Assembly: GCF_004122145.1 (NCBI RefSeq)
Contig: NZ_SBKQ01000012.1
Location: forward strand, 62,001-126,000
DNA from: Flavobacterium piscinae
Lineage (GTDB): Bacteria; Bacteroidota; Bacteroidia; Flavobacteriales; Flavobacteriaceae
Direction of reading: 5' to 3'
Length of the DNA: 64,000 bases
A program made the translations under genes and the position numbers. The first letter of the stretch is position 1, and the number at the start of each line of letters is the position of its first letter. The notes beneath the pieces were generated by a model. It was not told where the DNA came from. It made no database searches and was given only the letters and a program-made list of their open reading frames with translations. This document shows, in pieces, positions 36,340 through 45,593 of the stretch.

Positions 36340-37464
36340 TCAGTGGTTTTTAGCTAAACGAAAAGTACGAATTGGTTTTTCAATCAATTCAAACCACAAT
36401 GTAGCCAATAATACAGTAGTTACTAAATAACAAATTGTAAAGAGGTGCAATTGATTCTGCGAAAGCTGATTGGTTGGAAAATAAAATTGACCCAACTGAA
36501 GAATAACACTGTAATGAAGCAGGTAAAGAGCATAGGAAATACCACTGATAAAAATAATCGGTTTTCGAAGTAAATTGAATTTGGTTAATTTCCATTGCGT
36601 TAAAAGAGGAAGAAAAAAAACGACCATCAAAGAAGTAAGCGGCAAATAGAACACATTCCAAAAGTTGGGATACGATTCAATAGTGAATTGAAAAAAGCCA
36701 ACACCCACAAATAGAAAGCCAAATAAAAGCATCCCCAAAAAAGCAAAAAGGAATTGTATTTTTTTCCATAAAATGGGCAGATTTAAAGAAGCCCAAGCCG
36801 CTAAAACACCCATAAAAACAGCATCTAAACGATAAACAACAACCGCTTTTAAATCTAAATTCCACTCATTTAAAGTGGTGTTTGGCGTGGTTAAAGCATA
36901 ATAAACTTTGGTGAAAACAAAAAATATAGTCAATCCTAAAACTACAACTAAAAAGAACAACGAGGGGTGCGTAGGCTTGACAATCTTCGATTTCATCAAA
37001 AGAGCGATGGGAAACAATAAAAAGGCAAATACGCCTATCGGAATGGACCAAGACTCCGGAAAAAAGGGCAGCATCGTATTACTGAAATTTTGAAGAAAGA
37101 AAAAATACTTCCATCCATCCAAAACAGCATACCCAATGATAAAGCTAATGATTAAATTTATAAGCAATACCAAATAATAGGTGGGCAACACACGAAAAGC
37201 TCTTCTCCTAAAAAAAGTTAGAATTGAATTGACCGAAAATTCATTTTCAACATACATTCGATAAATAGTGCTTCCCAACAAAAAACCACTCAAAACAAAA
37301 AAGACCTCAACACCAAAAAAACCACAAAAAATCCCAACTTGAGCAAGCAAACTTTGACTGGGCGGATAAATTGACAAGCAATGACCAAACAAAACCATTA
37401 AAATGGCTATAGTTCGCAGAAAATCTAATCCGAATAGTCTACCGTGTGAAGAATTTTTTTCCAT
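36340..37464 (-). CDS. Acyltransferase 3 family membrane protein
   Basis: An integral membrane O-acyltransferase of 374 residues with about ten hydrophobic segments. The family start GLDFLRTIAILMVLFGHCL carries the conserved His, and FFGVEVFFVLSGFLLG is the second marker; the middle has FPESWSIPIG. It transfers acyl (often acetyl) groups to surface sugars such as O-antigen, capsule or other glycans. The start overlaps the upstream paralogue by 26 bases, and the two share many motifs, so they are a tandem duplication cotranscribed on the minus strand. Confidence 0.9.
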   Translation of the reverse strand: MEKNSSHGRLFGLDFLRTIAILMVLFGHCLSIYPPSQSLLAQVGIFCGFFGVEVFFVLSGFLLGSTIYRMYVENEFSVNSILTFFRRRAFRVLPTYYLVLLINLIISFIIGYAVLDGWKYFFFLQNFSNTMLPFFPESWSIPIGVFAFLLFPIALLMKSKIVKPTHPSLFFLVVVLGLTIFFVFTKVYYALTTPNTTLNEWNLDLKAVVVYRLDAVFMGVLAAWASLNLPILWKKIQFLFAFLGMLLFGFLFVGVGFFQFTIESYPNFWNVFYLPLTSLMVVFFLPLLTQWKLTKFNLLRKPIIFISGISYALYLLHYSVILQLGQFYFPTNQLSQNQLHLFTICYLVTTVLLATLWFELIEKPIRTFRLAKNH

Positions 37465-38584
37465 TTAATTTAAAATTGGATACTCTGAAAGCATTGATTG
37501 GTTTTTCAAAATAAGTATAAAAAAAGTAACCTAAAGTAAAGGTAATCAATAGATAAACAAATGTAAAGATATGTAATTCCAAGAGTGAAAAAGAAGTGGT
37601 ATCAATAAAATATTTCATCAAAAAAAGGACGACACTATAATGAATCAAATAAACCGAATAAGACAAATTACACAAAAAGGTTACGAGATGACCGAACTTT
37701 TTGGATGCTTTATGCCACGAAAGGAGCATCGGTAAAAAACACAAAACAATCAAAGAAATAAAAGGAAGTGCAATAATATTCCAAAACCAGGCGATAGTAT
37801 TCAAATTAAAGAACAAAAGCAATAGAATAAAAAACAGCATCAATAAAATTCCCACCCCGAAAAACATGCTACTTTTCAGTTGAAAAAATCCTTTATATGT
37901 AGCATAATAATAACCAAACAAAATACCAAACATCACCGAATCTACTCTGTAAATTACGACGGAACGAACTTCAGCTGTCCATTTTGTCAATGAAAATTCC
38001 GGATTCTCAATATGATAAATAACTTTTAAAAGAAAGGAAAGCACCAACAAACCATAGACTACCATCAAAAAAAAAGTTTTTCTAAAGTCCAAACGGATTT
38101 GTTTTGCAAAGGCAAAAAGAATGATTACTACCGCAACATAACTTAATTCTTTAATCGGTAAACTCCAAGATTCAGGAAATAAAGAAGGAATTGGCGTAGT
38201 AAAATTTTGAACAAATAAAAAATACTTCCACCAATCAGCAAAGGAAAATCCAATATAAATGGCAATGAGTAGATTGATCACCAATATAAGATAATAACTT
38301 GGCAAAATTCGGAATAATCGCCTTTTTACAAAGTTACCGACTTCTTTAATCGTGTATGGTTGGGTTAAAAATTGTTTTAAAATAATGCTTCCCACCAAAT
38401 AACCGCTCAACATTAAAAACAATTCTATACCAATTAACCCCGAGAAATCCTGCATTTTTCCAACTAATCCCTCGGATTGATAAATCCACGAAATATGGGA
38501 GAAAAGCACCAACAAAATGGACAATGACCTGAGAAAATCTAATCCGAAAATTCTTTTCGACGCAACAATTTGATTATCAATCAT
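37439..38584 (-). CDS. Acyltransferase 3 family membrane protein
   Basis: The first of the tandem pair, 381 residues, same family. GLDFLRSLSILLVLFSHISW near the N-terminus contains the likely catalytic His; GLIGIELFLMLSGYLVGS and FPESWSLPIKEL are shared motifs. The many helices suggest an inner-membrane enzyme. It is divergent from the PHM-like gene, whose promoter lies partly within its 5' coding end. Substrate unknown; a third acyltransferase (50022-51143) is 12 kb away. Confidence 0.9.
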   Translation of the reverse strand: MIDNQIVASKRIFGLDFLRSLSILLVLFSHISWIYQSEGLVGKMQDFSGLIGIELFLMLSGYLVGSIILKQFLTQPYTIKEVGNFVKRRLFRILPSYYLILVINLLIAIYIGFSFADWWKYFLFVQNFTTPIPSLFPESWSLPIKELSYVAVVIILFAFAKQIRLDFRKTFFLMVVYGLLVLSFLLKVIYHIENPEFSLTKWTAEVRSVVIYRVDSVMFGILFGYYYATYKGFFQLKSSMFFGVGILLMLFFILLLLFFNLNTIAWFWNIIALPFISLIVLCFLPMLLSWHKASKKFGHLVTFLCNLSYSVYLIHYSVVLFLMKYFIDTTSFSLLELHIFTFVYLLITFTLGYFFYTYFEKPINAFRVSNFKLNGKKFFTR

Positions 38585-38601
38585 AGAAATAGTTAAATTT
38601 G
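38570..38601 (+). promoter_or_regulatory. Promoter of the PHM-like gene
   Basis: A TTTG (38569-38572) and a TAAATTTG -7 box (38594-38601) are 21 bp apart, an excellent consensus match. The ATG of the next gene starts six bases after the -7 box, so the mRNA should be leaderless or nearly so. Confidence 0.65.
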
Positions 38602-38606
38602 CGGAA

Positions 38607-39746
38607 ATGCGAAGAACAAAGATATATAAAATTTTAGCACTGCTACTTCTTCTCTCGATTGTAGGAGGATTGATATGGTATGCTCAATTATCTACCCGTC
38701 ATAAAACAATCGTAAAAACTACATTCTTACACAAAACCGGTTTAGTAGATAACGATTGGAAAGTGGAAAACCATTCCAAGGAATACAAAATGCTATCGCC
38801 TACTTTTATTGTGGATGGCATTTACAAATCAATGGAAGGACCAAAAGCGTCTAATTATGTCATGTTATCGCAAGATTCCACTTTGTTATGGATTACCGGA
38901 TTTAAAGTGGTGGCTCAAGAGGCTAAAACCGGTGAAAAGATGTCGAATGATTTTATTTGTCACATGAATGTGGATATGAATGATTCGAAATATTATTCCA
39001 CCTTTGGATTGGAAGACCGAATTGGCAAGCAATATCCGAGGCTGACTTCGCTTTCACATGGCATGGAAACGTTTGAATTTCCGGAAGGGTACGGAGTACC
39101 AATCAAAGGAAATGATTTTCTTTATGTAACTACACAAACCTTGAATCACAACATAAAAAAAGCCTATTACAAAGTAAAACATAAGGTTTCCATCACTTAT
39201 CAAGAAGATAAAAACATCAAACCGTTAATGAGCAAAACGGCTTTTATCATGTTGCCCTACGACAAACATGATCCCTATAAAAGTCCCACCGATCCCGGTG
39301 CCGATTTTTGCATTCCGGTGGAAACCAAAAACCACAGTTATGACGACGGTAGCGGTAATAAATTATCCGGCCATTGGGTGATTCCAACCGGAAAAAACAC
39401 CTACCGAAGCAACATCAATCAGCAACTGGAAATCAAGGACAGTTTGCGGTTACATGCGGCGGCCATTCACGTGCATCCGTTTGCCACACGAATAATGTTG
39501 TTCAATAAAACAACACAAAAGCCGGTTTTTGTCAGCAATGTCACCAATCACCAAAACAGTATTGGTCTTACAAACATCGAAAATTTTTCTTCCAAAGAAG
39601 GAATTTGGCTGTATGAAAACCAGGAATATGAAATTGTATTAGACGTAAACAATACCTCAAAAGAAAACCAAGACATGATGGGAAGCATGTTTTTGTTTTT
39701 TTATGATAAAGAAATGGAGGCGATAGTGAATGCTAAAGTTTATTAA
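38607..39746 (+). CDS. Membrane-anchored protein resembling copper type II monooxygenases
   Basis: A 379-residue protein with one N-terminal helix (about 8-26) and an extracytoplasmic domain. I read it as a divergent relative of the copper type II, ascorbate-dependent monooxygenases (PHM/DBM). Possible Cu ligands fall in PHM order: His119 (FICHMNVD), His181 (TLNHN), the HxH pair His288/His290 (AAIHVHPFATR) and a Met in QDMMGSMFLFFYD (357-358), which resembles the PHM stretch with Met314. Where PHM has two adjacent His, this protein has Cys118-His119. The copper activity is an inference from motif order; if correct, it would hydroxylate or oxidise a small molecule or protein. No other gene of the pathway is nearby. 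Confidence 0.55.
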   Translation: MRRTKIYKILALLLLLSIVGGLIWYAQLSTRHKTIVKTTFLHKTGLVDNDWKVENHSKEYKMLSPTFIVDGIYKSMEGPKASNYVMLSQDSTLLWITGFKVVAQEAKTGEKMSNDFICHMNVDMNDSKYYSTFGLEDRIGKQYPRLTSLSHGMETFEFPEGYGVPIKGNDFLYVTTQTLNHNIKKAYYKVKHKVSITYQEDKNIKPLMSKTAFIMLPYDKHDPYKSPTDPGADFCIPVETKNHSYDDGSGNKLSGHWVIPTGKNTYRSNINQQLEIKDSLRLHAAAIHVHPFATRIMLFNKTTQKPVFVSNVTNHQNSIGLTNIENFSSKEGIWLYENQEYEIVLDVNNTSKENQDMMGSMFLFFYDKEMEAIVNAKVY

Positions 39747-39831
39747 ACTATTTTTTATATTGAATTAAGGCAAATTATTAAACAAACATGACTATAGATT
39801 TTATAAACGATGTAGTTCGATAAATAAAAAG

Positions 39832-39866
39832 AAAGTACGATATTAAAAATAAAATCGTACTTTTTT
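39832..39866. terminator. Terminator after PHM-like gene
   Basis: An AAAGTACGAT / ATCGTACTTT stem with a 12-base loop, then a T-run. It lies between the convergent PHM-like and T9SS genes. Confidence 0.8.
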
Positions 39867-39948
39867 ACATATTCTTGTTTAATAATTAAAATTAACTATC
39901 ATTTTTAAAATCAATTATATTATTACGATTTGAGTTCATTACAACGAA

Positions 39949-41628
39949 TTAAAACTTTAGTACTTTGATGGTTTCTTGATAGGTAGAAAATTCATCACTT
40001 ATTTCAATAAAATAAAGCCCTGACTGACAGTTTTCTAAATTTATTTCATTTTGATTATTAACCATTAACACCACATTACCTAAGCCATCAAATACTCGTA
40101 TTTTAAAATAAATTAAATCTGTATTCAAAATAATCTTTCCGTTAGTAGGATTTGGGTAAATTGTAATTTCATTACTTGTCAAAAAGTTTTCTAACGATAA
40201 ATTTGTATCCGTAATTTTCCAAAGTTCAACTCCTTGAGAGGGATAATTCCCATCGAAATAAATTTCGTCATTAAAAACAACAGGTTGAAAAACTGTTACG
40301 CCTATAGGCACATCTATTTCACCGGTATTCGTCAATTGTTGAGTAGTAGCATTTGTTCCGTCGGTTACCCAAATTTGTTGAGAATTATGCTGAAAATATA
40401 ATTTATTATTTAGTATTGCATAATCCTTATTTTCAATAAAAGATTCTAAACTTATGTTGTTTAGTGCTGAGCTATTTACAGTTTTAATAGTGCCCGATTC
40501 AGTGCCATCCGTTTTCCAGAGTTCAAAATTATTCGCTCCATGAGTACCATCTTGAGCAATGATAAACAGCTCATTATTCATGATAAAAAATGGATTACTA
40601 GTGCCAATTCCACTATTAAGATTTCCTGAATAAAAATCTTTTACTCTATTCCAACCATTAGCAATTGTGTATTTATACAATTCATTACCAGTTATTTGAT
40701 TTAAACCTGTATCATATCCTCTTGCTACAAAATACAATTCATTATTAAATTCAATAAAATAATCTGGATTACTTCCTTTTCCAAAAGAGGGATTCAAATT
40801 ATTAGGAAAAATATCAGCTACCATTGTTGTGCCGAAAGTAGTTCCATCTGTTCTCCAGAGTTCCCTTCCATTGGTTCCATCATCAGCCGAAAAAAACAAA
40901 TAGCCATCATACACAAATAAATCATTAGGACTAGAACCTGCAGCCAAGTTAGCCGCTGTTGAAGGATTGATTTCTAAAAACAAACCTGTACCTGTAGGTG
41001 TTCCGTCAGTGACATACAATTCAGGATTTTGTCCAGTTGCACTATAGGCTAAAAAATATATTTTATCATTATAAATTACCATAGGAGTTCCACCACCGGC
41101 AAAAGAAGGGTCTACTACTTTTACAGTGCCGGTAGTAGTACCATTGGTTTTCCAAAGGGAAAAAGGACCAGATGTCTCTCTCGCCCAAAAGTATAATTCG
41201 CCATTTAATTCTGCATAAAAATCAGGATTATCAGATACACTTGAACCATTTGGTCCTGGATAAATATCTAATAAAATTTCAGTTCCAACTTCTGTTCCAT
41301 CGGTAATAAAAAGTTCCATGCCATGTGCTTGTGTTGAAGCATGAAATAGGAGTTTGTTATTAAGAATAAATAATGGTTTGGGAACGTAACCTACACCATT
41401 CCCATTTAAATCGGATACCAAAGTAGCTCCTATTCCGGATGTTTTATATAACCTCTGCTGAAAGCTAACCGATGCATTAAAATACAATTCACCATTGTAT
41501 TCCATAAAATGCCGCGGACTTCCACTGTTGCTTCCCGGATTGATTTCGGCTACTTGAGTAAATTGGTATTGAGCTGTAACCACACTGCAAAATAAAAATA
41601 CCATAAAAACGGAGTACTTTTTTTTCAT
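39949..41628 (-). CDS. T9SS-exported ELWxTDGT-repeat protein
   Basis: A 559-residue surface or secreted protein. The signal peptide ends at about TAQ20. The body has seven to nine repeats of roughly 50 residues, each ending in ELxxTDGTxxGT (near residues 61, 105, 158, 203, 256, 369, 418 and 468), the ELWxTDGT repeat of Bacteroidota, probably a beta-propeller. The last 75 residues are a type A T9SS sorting domain, with ITIYPNPTNGKI and QSGLYFIEI, which sends the protein across the outer membrane. It is the last gene of the minus-strand group with the S74 and OmpA genes. Ligand unknown. Confidence 0.9.
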   Translation of the reverse strand: MKKKYSVFMVFLFCSVVTAQYQFTQVAEINPGSNSGSPRHFMEYNGELYFNASVSFQQRLYKTSGIGATLVSDLNGNGVGYVPKPLFILNNKLLFHASTQAHGMELFITDGTEVGTEILLDIYPGPNGSSVSDNPDFYAELNGELYFWARETSGPFSLWKTNGTTTGTVKVVDPSFAGGGTPMVIYNDKIYFLAYSATGQNPELYVTDGTPTGTGLFLEINPSTAANLAAGSSPNDLFVYDGYLFFSADDGTNGRELWRTDGTTFGTTMVADIFPNNLNPSFGKGSNPDYFIEFNNELYFVARGYDTGLNQITGNELYKYTIANGWNRVKDFYSGNLNSGIGTSNPFFIMNNELFIIAQDGTHGANNFELWKTDGTESGTIKTVNSSALNNISLESFIENKDYAILNNKLYFQHNSQQIWVTDGTNATTQQLTNTGEIDVPIGVTVFQPVVFNDEIYFDGNYPSQGVELWKITDTNLSLENFLTSNEITIYPNPTNGKIILNTDLIYFKIRVFDGLGNVVLMVNNQNEINLENCQSGLYFIEISDEFSTYQETIKVLKF

Positions 41629-41730
41629 TTTTAACGATTTAATTGTTTAATTCCTTTTTAATATAAAAATGGATGCGTTATACACATTGGTACAAAACCA
41701 ATTAAAAAGTAAACCCAAAAACAAAAAATA

Positions 41731-44397
41731 TTATTTTTCTTGAAGCAACAATTCTATACGAGACAATTGTAAACGCATTAGGTCTTGATTTTGTTTTAAA
41801 ACTTCATTTTCCTGTTTCAATTCTTTTATTGCTTCAATCAAAAGTGGAGTAATACCGGCATAATGTACAAAATACTCGCCATCTTCTGAAACTTGAACCG
41901 CTTCCGGTAATACTTTCTGTAGTTCTTGTGCAAGCACCCCGGAGGTACGCCTTGGTTGTTCTCTTTTAGCTATTTCCGCTGTATTTAATTTATACTCATA
42001 TGTGTAACCATTTAGTTGAATAATACTGGATAAAGCTTGCGTTATTTTTTTGATGTCTTGCTTTCTGTTTTGATCTGATGCCTGAACATATTGTCCGGTA
42101 TTATCGATATAGGCTAGCTCAGCACCGTTGTCATATGGGTTTCCATTGTTGTCATTCCAGTTGTCTTCATCAAGAATTCGCAGTGCTCTAAAATTGTCTG
42201 CCGGTGACCAAATGGATACAGAATTCCCATCCAGATGTATCCCGCCTGTTTCAGAGCCACCTTCTTGACTAGAGAGCATCACGTGATTTCCACCGGCTCC
42301 AAAGTCGATATTTGTATCTACGGCATGAACAAAATTATCATCGTTTTGTAAAAGTCCACTTTGAGTGGTATTACTGGGGTCGTTTATTTGAAAATCTCCA
42401 TAAGTTCTTACTATATTATTATCAATCTGTAAGCGTTGGATATTATTAGTTCGAAAAGAGAGTGCTACATTATCAGTAGTGCCTATAAAGTTTACAGCAG
42501 GATTAGTTCCGGAATTTCCCGTTATGGACCAATCGTTTGTTTGTGTGGGCAAACTAACCCAACTCAGATTACCACTCCCGTCGGTTTGCATGAATTGACC
42601 ACTTGTTCCTCTGGAAGGTGGTAAAATATAATTATTTGTTGTAGTAGTACCTATGGAAACATTTCCTAAGAAATAACCCGCATAGCTATTCGTTTTTAAA
42701 ACTTCGCTAAATACACCATAATGTGTGCCTCCAGATGCCTGGTTAATCGTGTTTATACTACCATATTTTGCACCTGAACCGGAAGAAAAATTAATTTGAT
42801 TTAACGTACCATATAAATCGGCATCGCCAGTTGTTGATATTTGATTTCTTACGCCGTAGTGTTGTCCATTACCGCTTCCATTAATGAAATTAAACGTTCC
42901 AAATAATTGGCCTGCATCACCCGTTATAGCATTTAAAGTACCTGTGGTGCCTGAAAACCCAGTTGTATTCAAGTTATTTTCTGTACCTATGGAGCCACCA
43001 GTACCGGTAATTAGTATTCGATTTCCAAATTTTTGACCCGAACCACTATTTAATTCTATAACATTACCATAATGCAATCCGGCTCCAGTATTTGAAATGG
43101 CTGTATAGTTACCATACTTAGTAGCATTATCAGTTCCAGCAACATTTATGTTTAACCCTCTATTTAGCGTGGAAGTTTGGATTTCTAAAGGGTAATCTGC
43201 GGTGTTTTTACCAATGGCTAGATTTCCTAAAGTATAAATATCATCATTAATATCGTCTGGCGGGTTGGTGGTACCTTCTTCAAAAAAGTCGGCATCGCTA
43301 TCTCCTAGACCTGAAGCATCTACCCAACTTAAATTACCACTACCATCAGTTTGCATGACTTGGCCATTAGTACCGCGATTGGATGGAAAAATATAATAAT
43401 TAGGAGTGCCTGAGGTATAATCAGTTGTGCCTACAGCAAGATTACCCCTAAAATATCCTGCAAAACTACCGGCTTTATTGACATCGCTATACACCCCATA
43501 ATGGGTTCCGGGTACCGAGTTGGCAATGGCAATGTAATCTCCAAATTTAATTCCTGAACCTGACCCGCTTAAAACTGTAAAACTTCCGTATAGTCTGCCA
43601 CTACCCGAATTAGTAAGCTGATTATAAGTACCAAATCGATCACCCGTAGAGCCACCATCAATAAAATTATAAGTACCATAAACACCATTTGCGTTAAAAG
43701 CAGCTATACTATTAAAGGTGCCATATTTATTGCCGATTCCTCCGTTTACTATTTGATTGCGAACGCCAAATTGTGGTGCACTACCATTATTAGTAATAAA
43801 ATTATATAAGCCATATTTTGAGGCATTACTTGTCCCTGACATAAGGTTGTAAAACCCATAATGTTCACCCGTACCTGTAGCAGCAATTTCACTATAAACT
43901 CCATAATGTGGGGTATTGTCTGTACCCCTAACAATTGAATTGATTCCTCTAAATGAAGTAGCATCAATATCTAAAGGATAATTGGCAGTATTTTTCCCAA
44001 TAGCTACATTGCCTAAGGTATAAATATCGTCATTAATGTTATCTGGAGGGTTTGTGGTTCCTTCTTCAAAAAAATCGGCATCAATTCCACCATCAGAAGT
44101 GGTCGTAATTTTTTCCCAAATTGTACCATTAAACACATAAAAACCAACACCGCTTCCTCCTGTAGTTAAGGAATTGGTATTATAAATTAATAATCCATTA
44201 GCCGCTGTATTAATTCCATCCAACTGAGTAGTGTTTACATTCATTAGTGAAACTCTTGGAATCAATATTCCTTTATCGGTTGATTCTATAGTAAGCACGG
44301 AGGAAGGATCGGGCGTTGTTGTATTAATTCCCACTTGCGCAGGGCTTTTTGCAATTACTACAACTCCTATTAAAAAGCTGAAAAATACGTTCTTCAT
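41731..44397 (-). CDS. Fibre-like YG-repeat protein with S74 self-cleaving chaperone tail
   Basis: An 888-residue exported protein built like a phage tail fibre. A signal peptide (to about Ala20) and a head (to 104) are followed by two duplicated modules, each opening with DADFFEEGTTNPPD (107 and 369). Module 1 has ten [Y/F]G repeats exactly 15 residues apart (165, 180 ... 300); module 2 has ten more at 13-16 residues. A C-terminal peptidase S74 domain has the catalytic pair Ser773/Lys778 (ASDQNRKQDI, same spacing as in endosialidase) and a coiled coil at the end. S74 domains form trimers, then cut themselves off. It has no T9SS tail, so its route to the surface is open. Confidence 0.85.
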   Translation of the reverse strand: MKNVFFSFLIGVVVIAKSPAQVGINTTTPDPSSVLTIESTDKGILIPRVSLMNVNTTQLDGINTAANGLLIYNTNSLTTGGSGVGFYVFNGTIWEKITTTSDGGIDADFFEEGTTNPPDNINDDIYTLGNVAIGKNTANYPLDIDATSFRGINSIVRGTDNTPHYGVYSEIAATGTGEHYGFYNLMSGTSNASKYGLYNFITNNGSAPQFGVRNQIVNGGIGNKYGTFNSIAAFNANGVYGTYNFIDGGSTGDRFGTYNQLTNSGSGRLYGSFTVLSGSGSGIKFGDYIAIANSVPGTHYGVYSDVNKAGSFAGYFRGNLAVGTTDYTSGTPNYYIFPSNRGTNGQVMQTDGSGNLSWVDASGLGDSDADFFEEGTTNPPDDINDDIYTLGNLAIGKNTADYPLEIQTSTLNRGLNINVAGTDNATKYGNYTAISNTGAGLHYGNVIELNSGSGQKFGNRILITGTGGSIGTENNLNTTGFSGTTGTLNAITGDAGQLFGTFNFINGSGNGQHYGVRNQISTTGDADLYGTLNQINFSSGSGAKYGSINTINQASGGTHYGVFSEVLKTNSYAGYFLGNVSIGTTTTNNYILPPSRGTSGQFMQTDGSGNLSWVSLPTQTNDWSITGNSGTNPAVNFIGTTDNVALSFRTNNIQRLQIDNNIVRTYGDFQINDPSNTTQSGLLQNDDNFVHAVDTNIDFGAGGNHVMLSSQEGGSETGGIHLDGNSVSIWSPADNFRALRILDEDNWNDNNGNPYDNGAELAYIDNTGQYVQASDQNRKQDIKKITQALSSIIQLNGYTYEYKLNTAEIAKREQPRRTSGVLAQELQKVLPEAVQVSEDGEYFVHYAGITPLLIEAIKELKQENEVLKQNQDLMRLQLSRIELLLQEK

Positions 44398-44513
44398 TTC
44401 TGGAATAGTTTATTGATTTTAGTAAATTAGATTGAAACACAAGTGAAAGATTAATTTTTTTTTGGACTCTATTTTAGGCATAGACTATAAATTTTAAATG
44501 CAAATAGTTTTGT

Positions 44514-45491
44514 TTATTTCTTTTTTAAAACTATTTCCACACGTCTGTTTTTTATTCTGCCTGCCTCTGTTTCATTTGTAGCTACCGGACTTGCCGGACC
44601 AACGCCTAAAGGAGTTAATCGTGTTCCAAAATCACCGTAATTAGCCTTCAAAGCATTGACTACACTGATAGCTCTATCCGCAGAAAGTTGAAGATTTGTA
44701 TCCAGCGATCCAACATCATCGGTATGCCCAACAATATATACGCTTGCACTTGGATTACTCTTTAAATAGTCATCCAATTTCTCAATAACTGTAAAGGAAC
44801 TTTGTTGTAAGGTTGCTTTACCGGTATCAAATAAAATTCCATCGAGAATAATTTTGCCTTCCTTGGCTAATTGGTCTTTAATTACAGTTGCGTTTATGCT
44901 AATCAAACCACTTTGTAAATCGTCTTGCTCAATAATTTCTACGCAAACTTTAACAGGTTTACCATCATAAGTGGGGGTCATTCCAACTTCAACAAAATAT
45001 ATCTTGTCTGCAGTAGTAATTTTTCCAACCATATAACGTTGTGCATCATGATACGTTCCGAAATCAAAATAATGTGATATTTCCCCATTACTTTGCCGAT
45101 TGTCTTTCCCATACACTTTTTCAAAAAACTTTGCACTATACCAAGCGGTTGTACCATCACACTCACCACCTTTGCATTGGAACAAAATTTCAACATTACT
45201 AGCTTTAAAAGCATCTTGGTAGTTTTTCATTACCTCAACAGTAGATTTACCCAAAGGAATTTCATAAACTATGGAAGTTTGATGACCCGAAACTTCTAAC
45301 CATTTTTGTGGTTCTTTTTCAGGTTTTGCTGACTGTATAGCAAACTTTAATTCATTGTATTCTTTTTGAAAATAGTAAATAATTTTGGAACCGGGATAAC
45401 GCGTTAACAATATGTTATCTTGTGCATTATCAATATCTTGTGCAAATAATATATTTCCAAAAAACAAGAGAAGTAATAAATTTAGTTTCAT
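44514..45491 (-). CDS. OmpA-like protein with DUF4892 domain
   Basis: A 325-residue outer-membrane or periplasmic protein. A signal peptide (to about FAQ) leads to an N-terminal domain that fits DUF4892, with YYFQKEYNELKF and SHYFDFGTYHDAQRYMVGKI. The C-terminal half is the OmpA domain, which binds peptidoglycan: VYIVGHTDDVGSLDTNLQLSADRAISVVNAL, with the meso-DAP-contacting Asp and Arg residues, and GRIKNRRVEIVL at the end. It is first in the minus-strand group and divergent from the sigma-factor gene, with about 100 bp between them. Confidence 0.9.
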   Translation of the reverse strand: MKLNLLLLLFFGNILFAQDIDNAQDNILLTRYPGSKIIYYFQKEYNELKFAIQSAKPEKEPQKWLEVSGHQTSIVYEIPLGKSTVEVMKNYQDAFKASNVEILFQCKGGECDGTTAWYSAKFFEKVYGKDNRQSNGEISHYFDFGTYHDAQRYMVGKITTADKIYFVEVGMTPTYDGKPVKVCVEIIEQDDLQSGLISINATVIKDQLAKEGKIILDGILFDTGKATLQQSSFTVIEKLDDYLKSNPSASVYIVGHTDDVGSLDTNLQLSADRAISVVNALKANYGDFGTRLTPLGVGPASPVATNETEAGRIKNRRVEIVLKKK

Positions 45492-45593
45492 TAATGTTTC
45501 TTTATTTACCTTTAGTATAGAATGTGATAAAAAGTAAACCCTTAATTAATTATTTTTGTTTTTTGAGTTTACAAAAACGAATTCATAGTACTA

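Noticed and set aside
41731..44397. Prophage tail fibre
   Set aside because: The S74 domain is phage-like, but no capsid, tail, integrase or lysis genes are near, and the protein has its own signal peptide.
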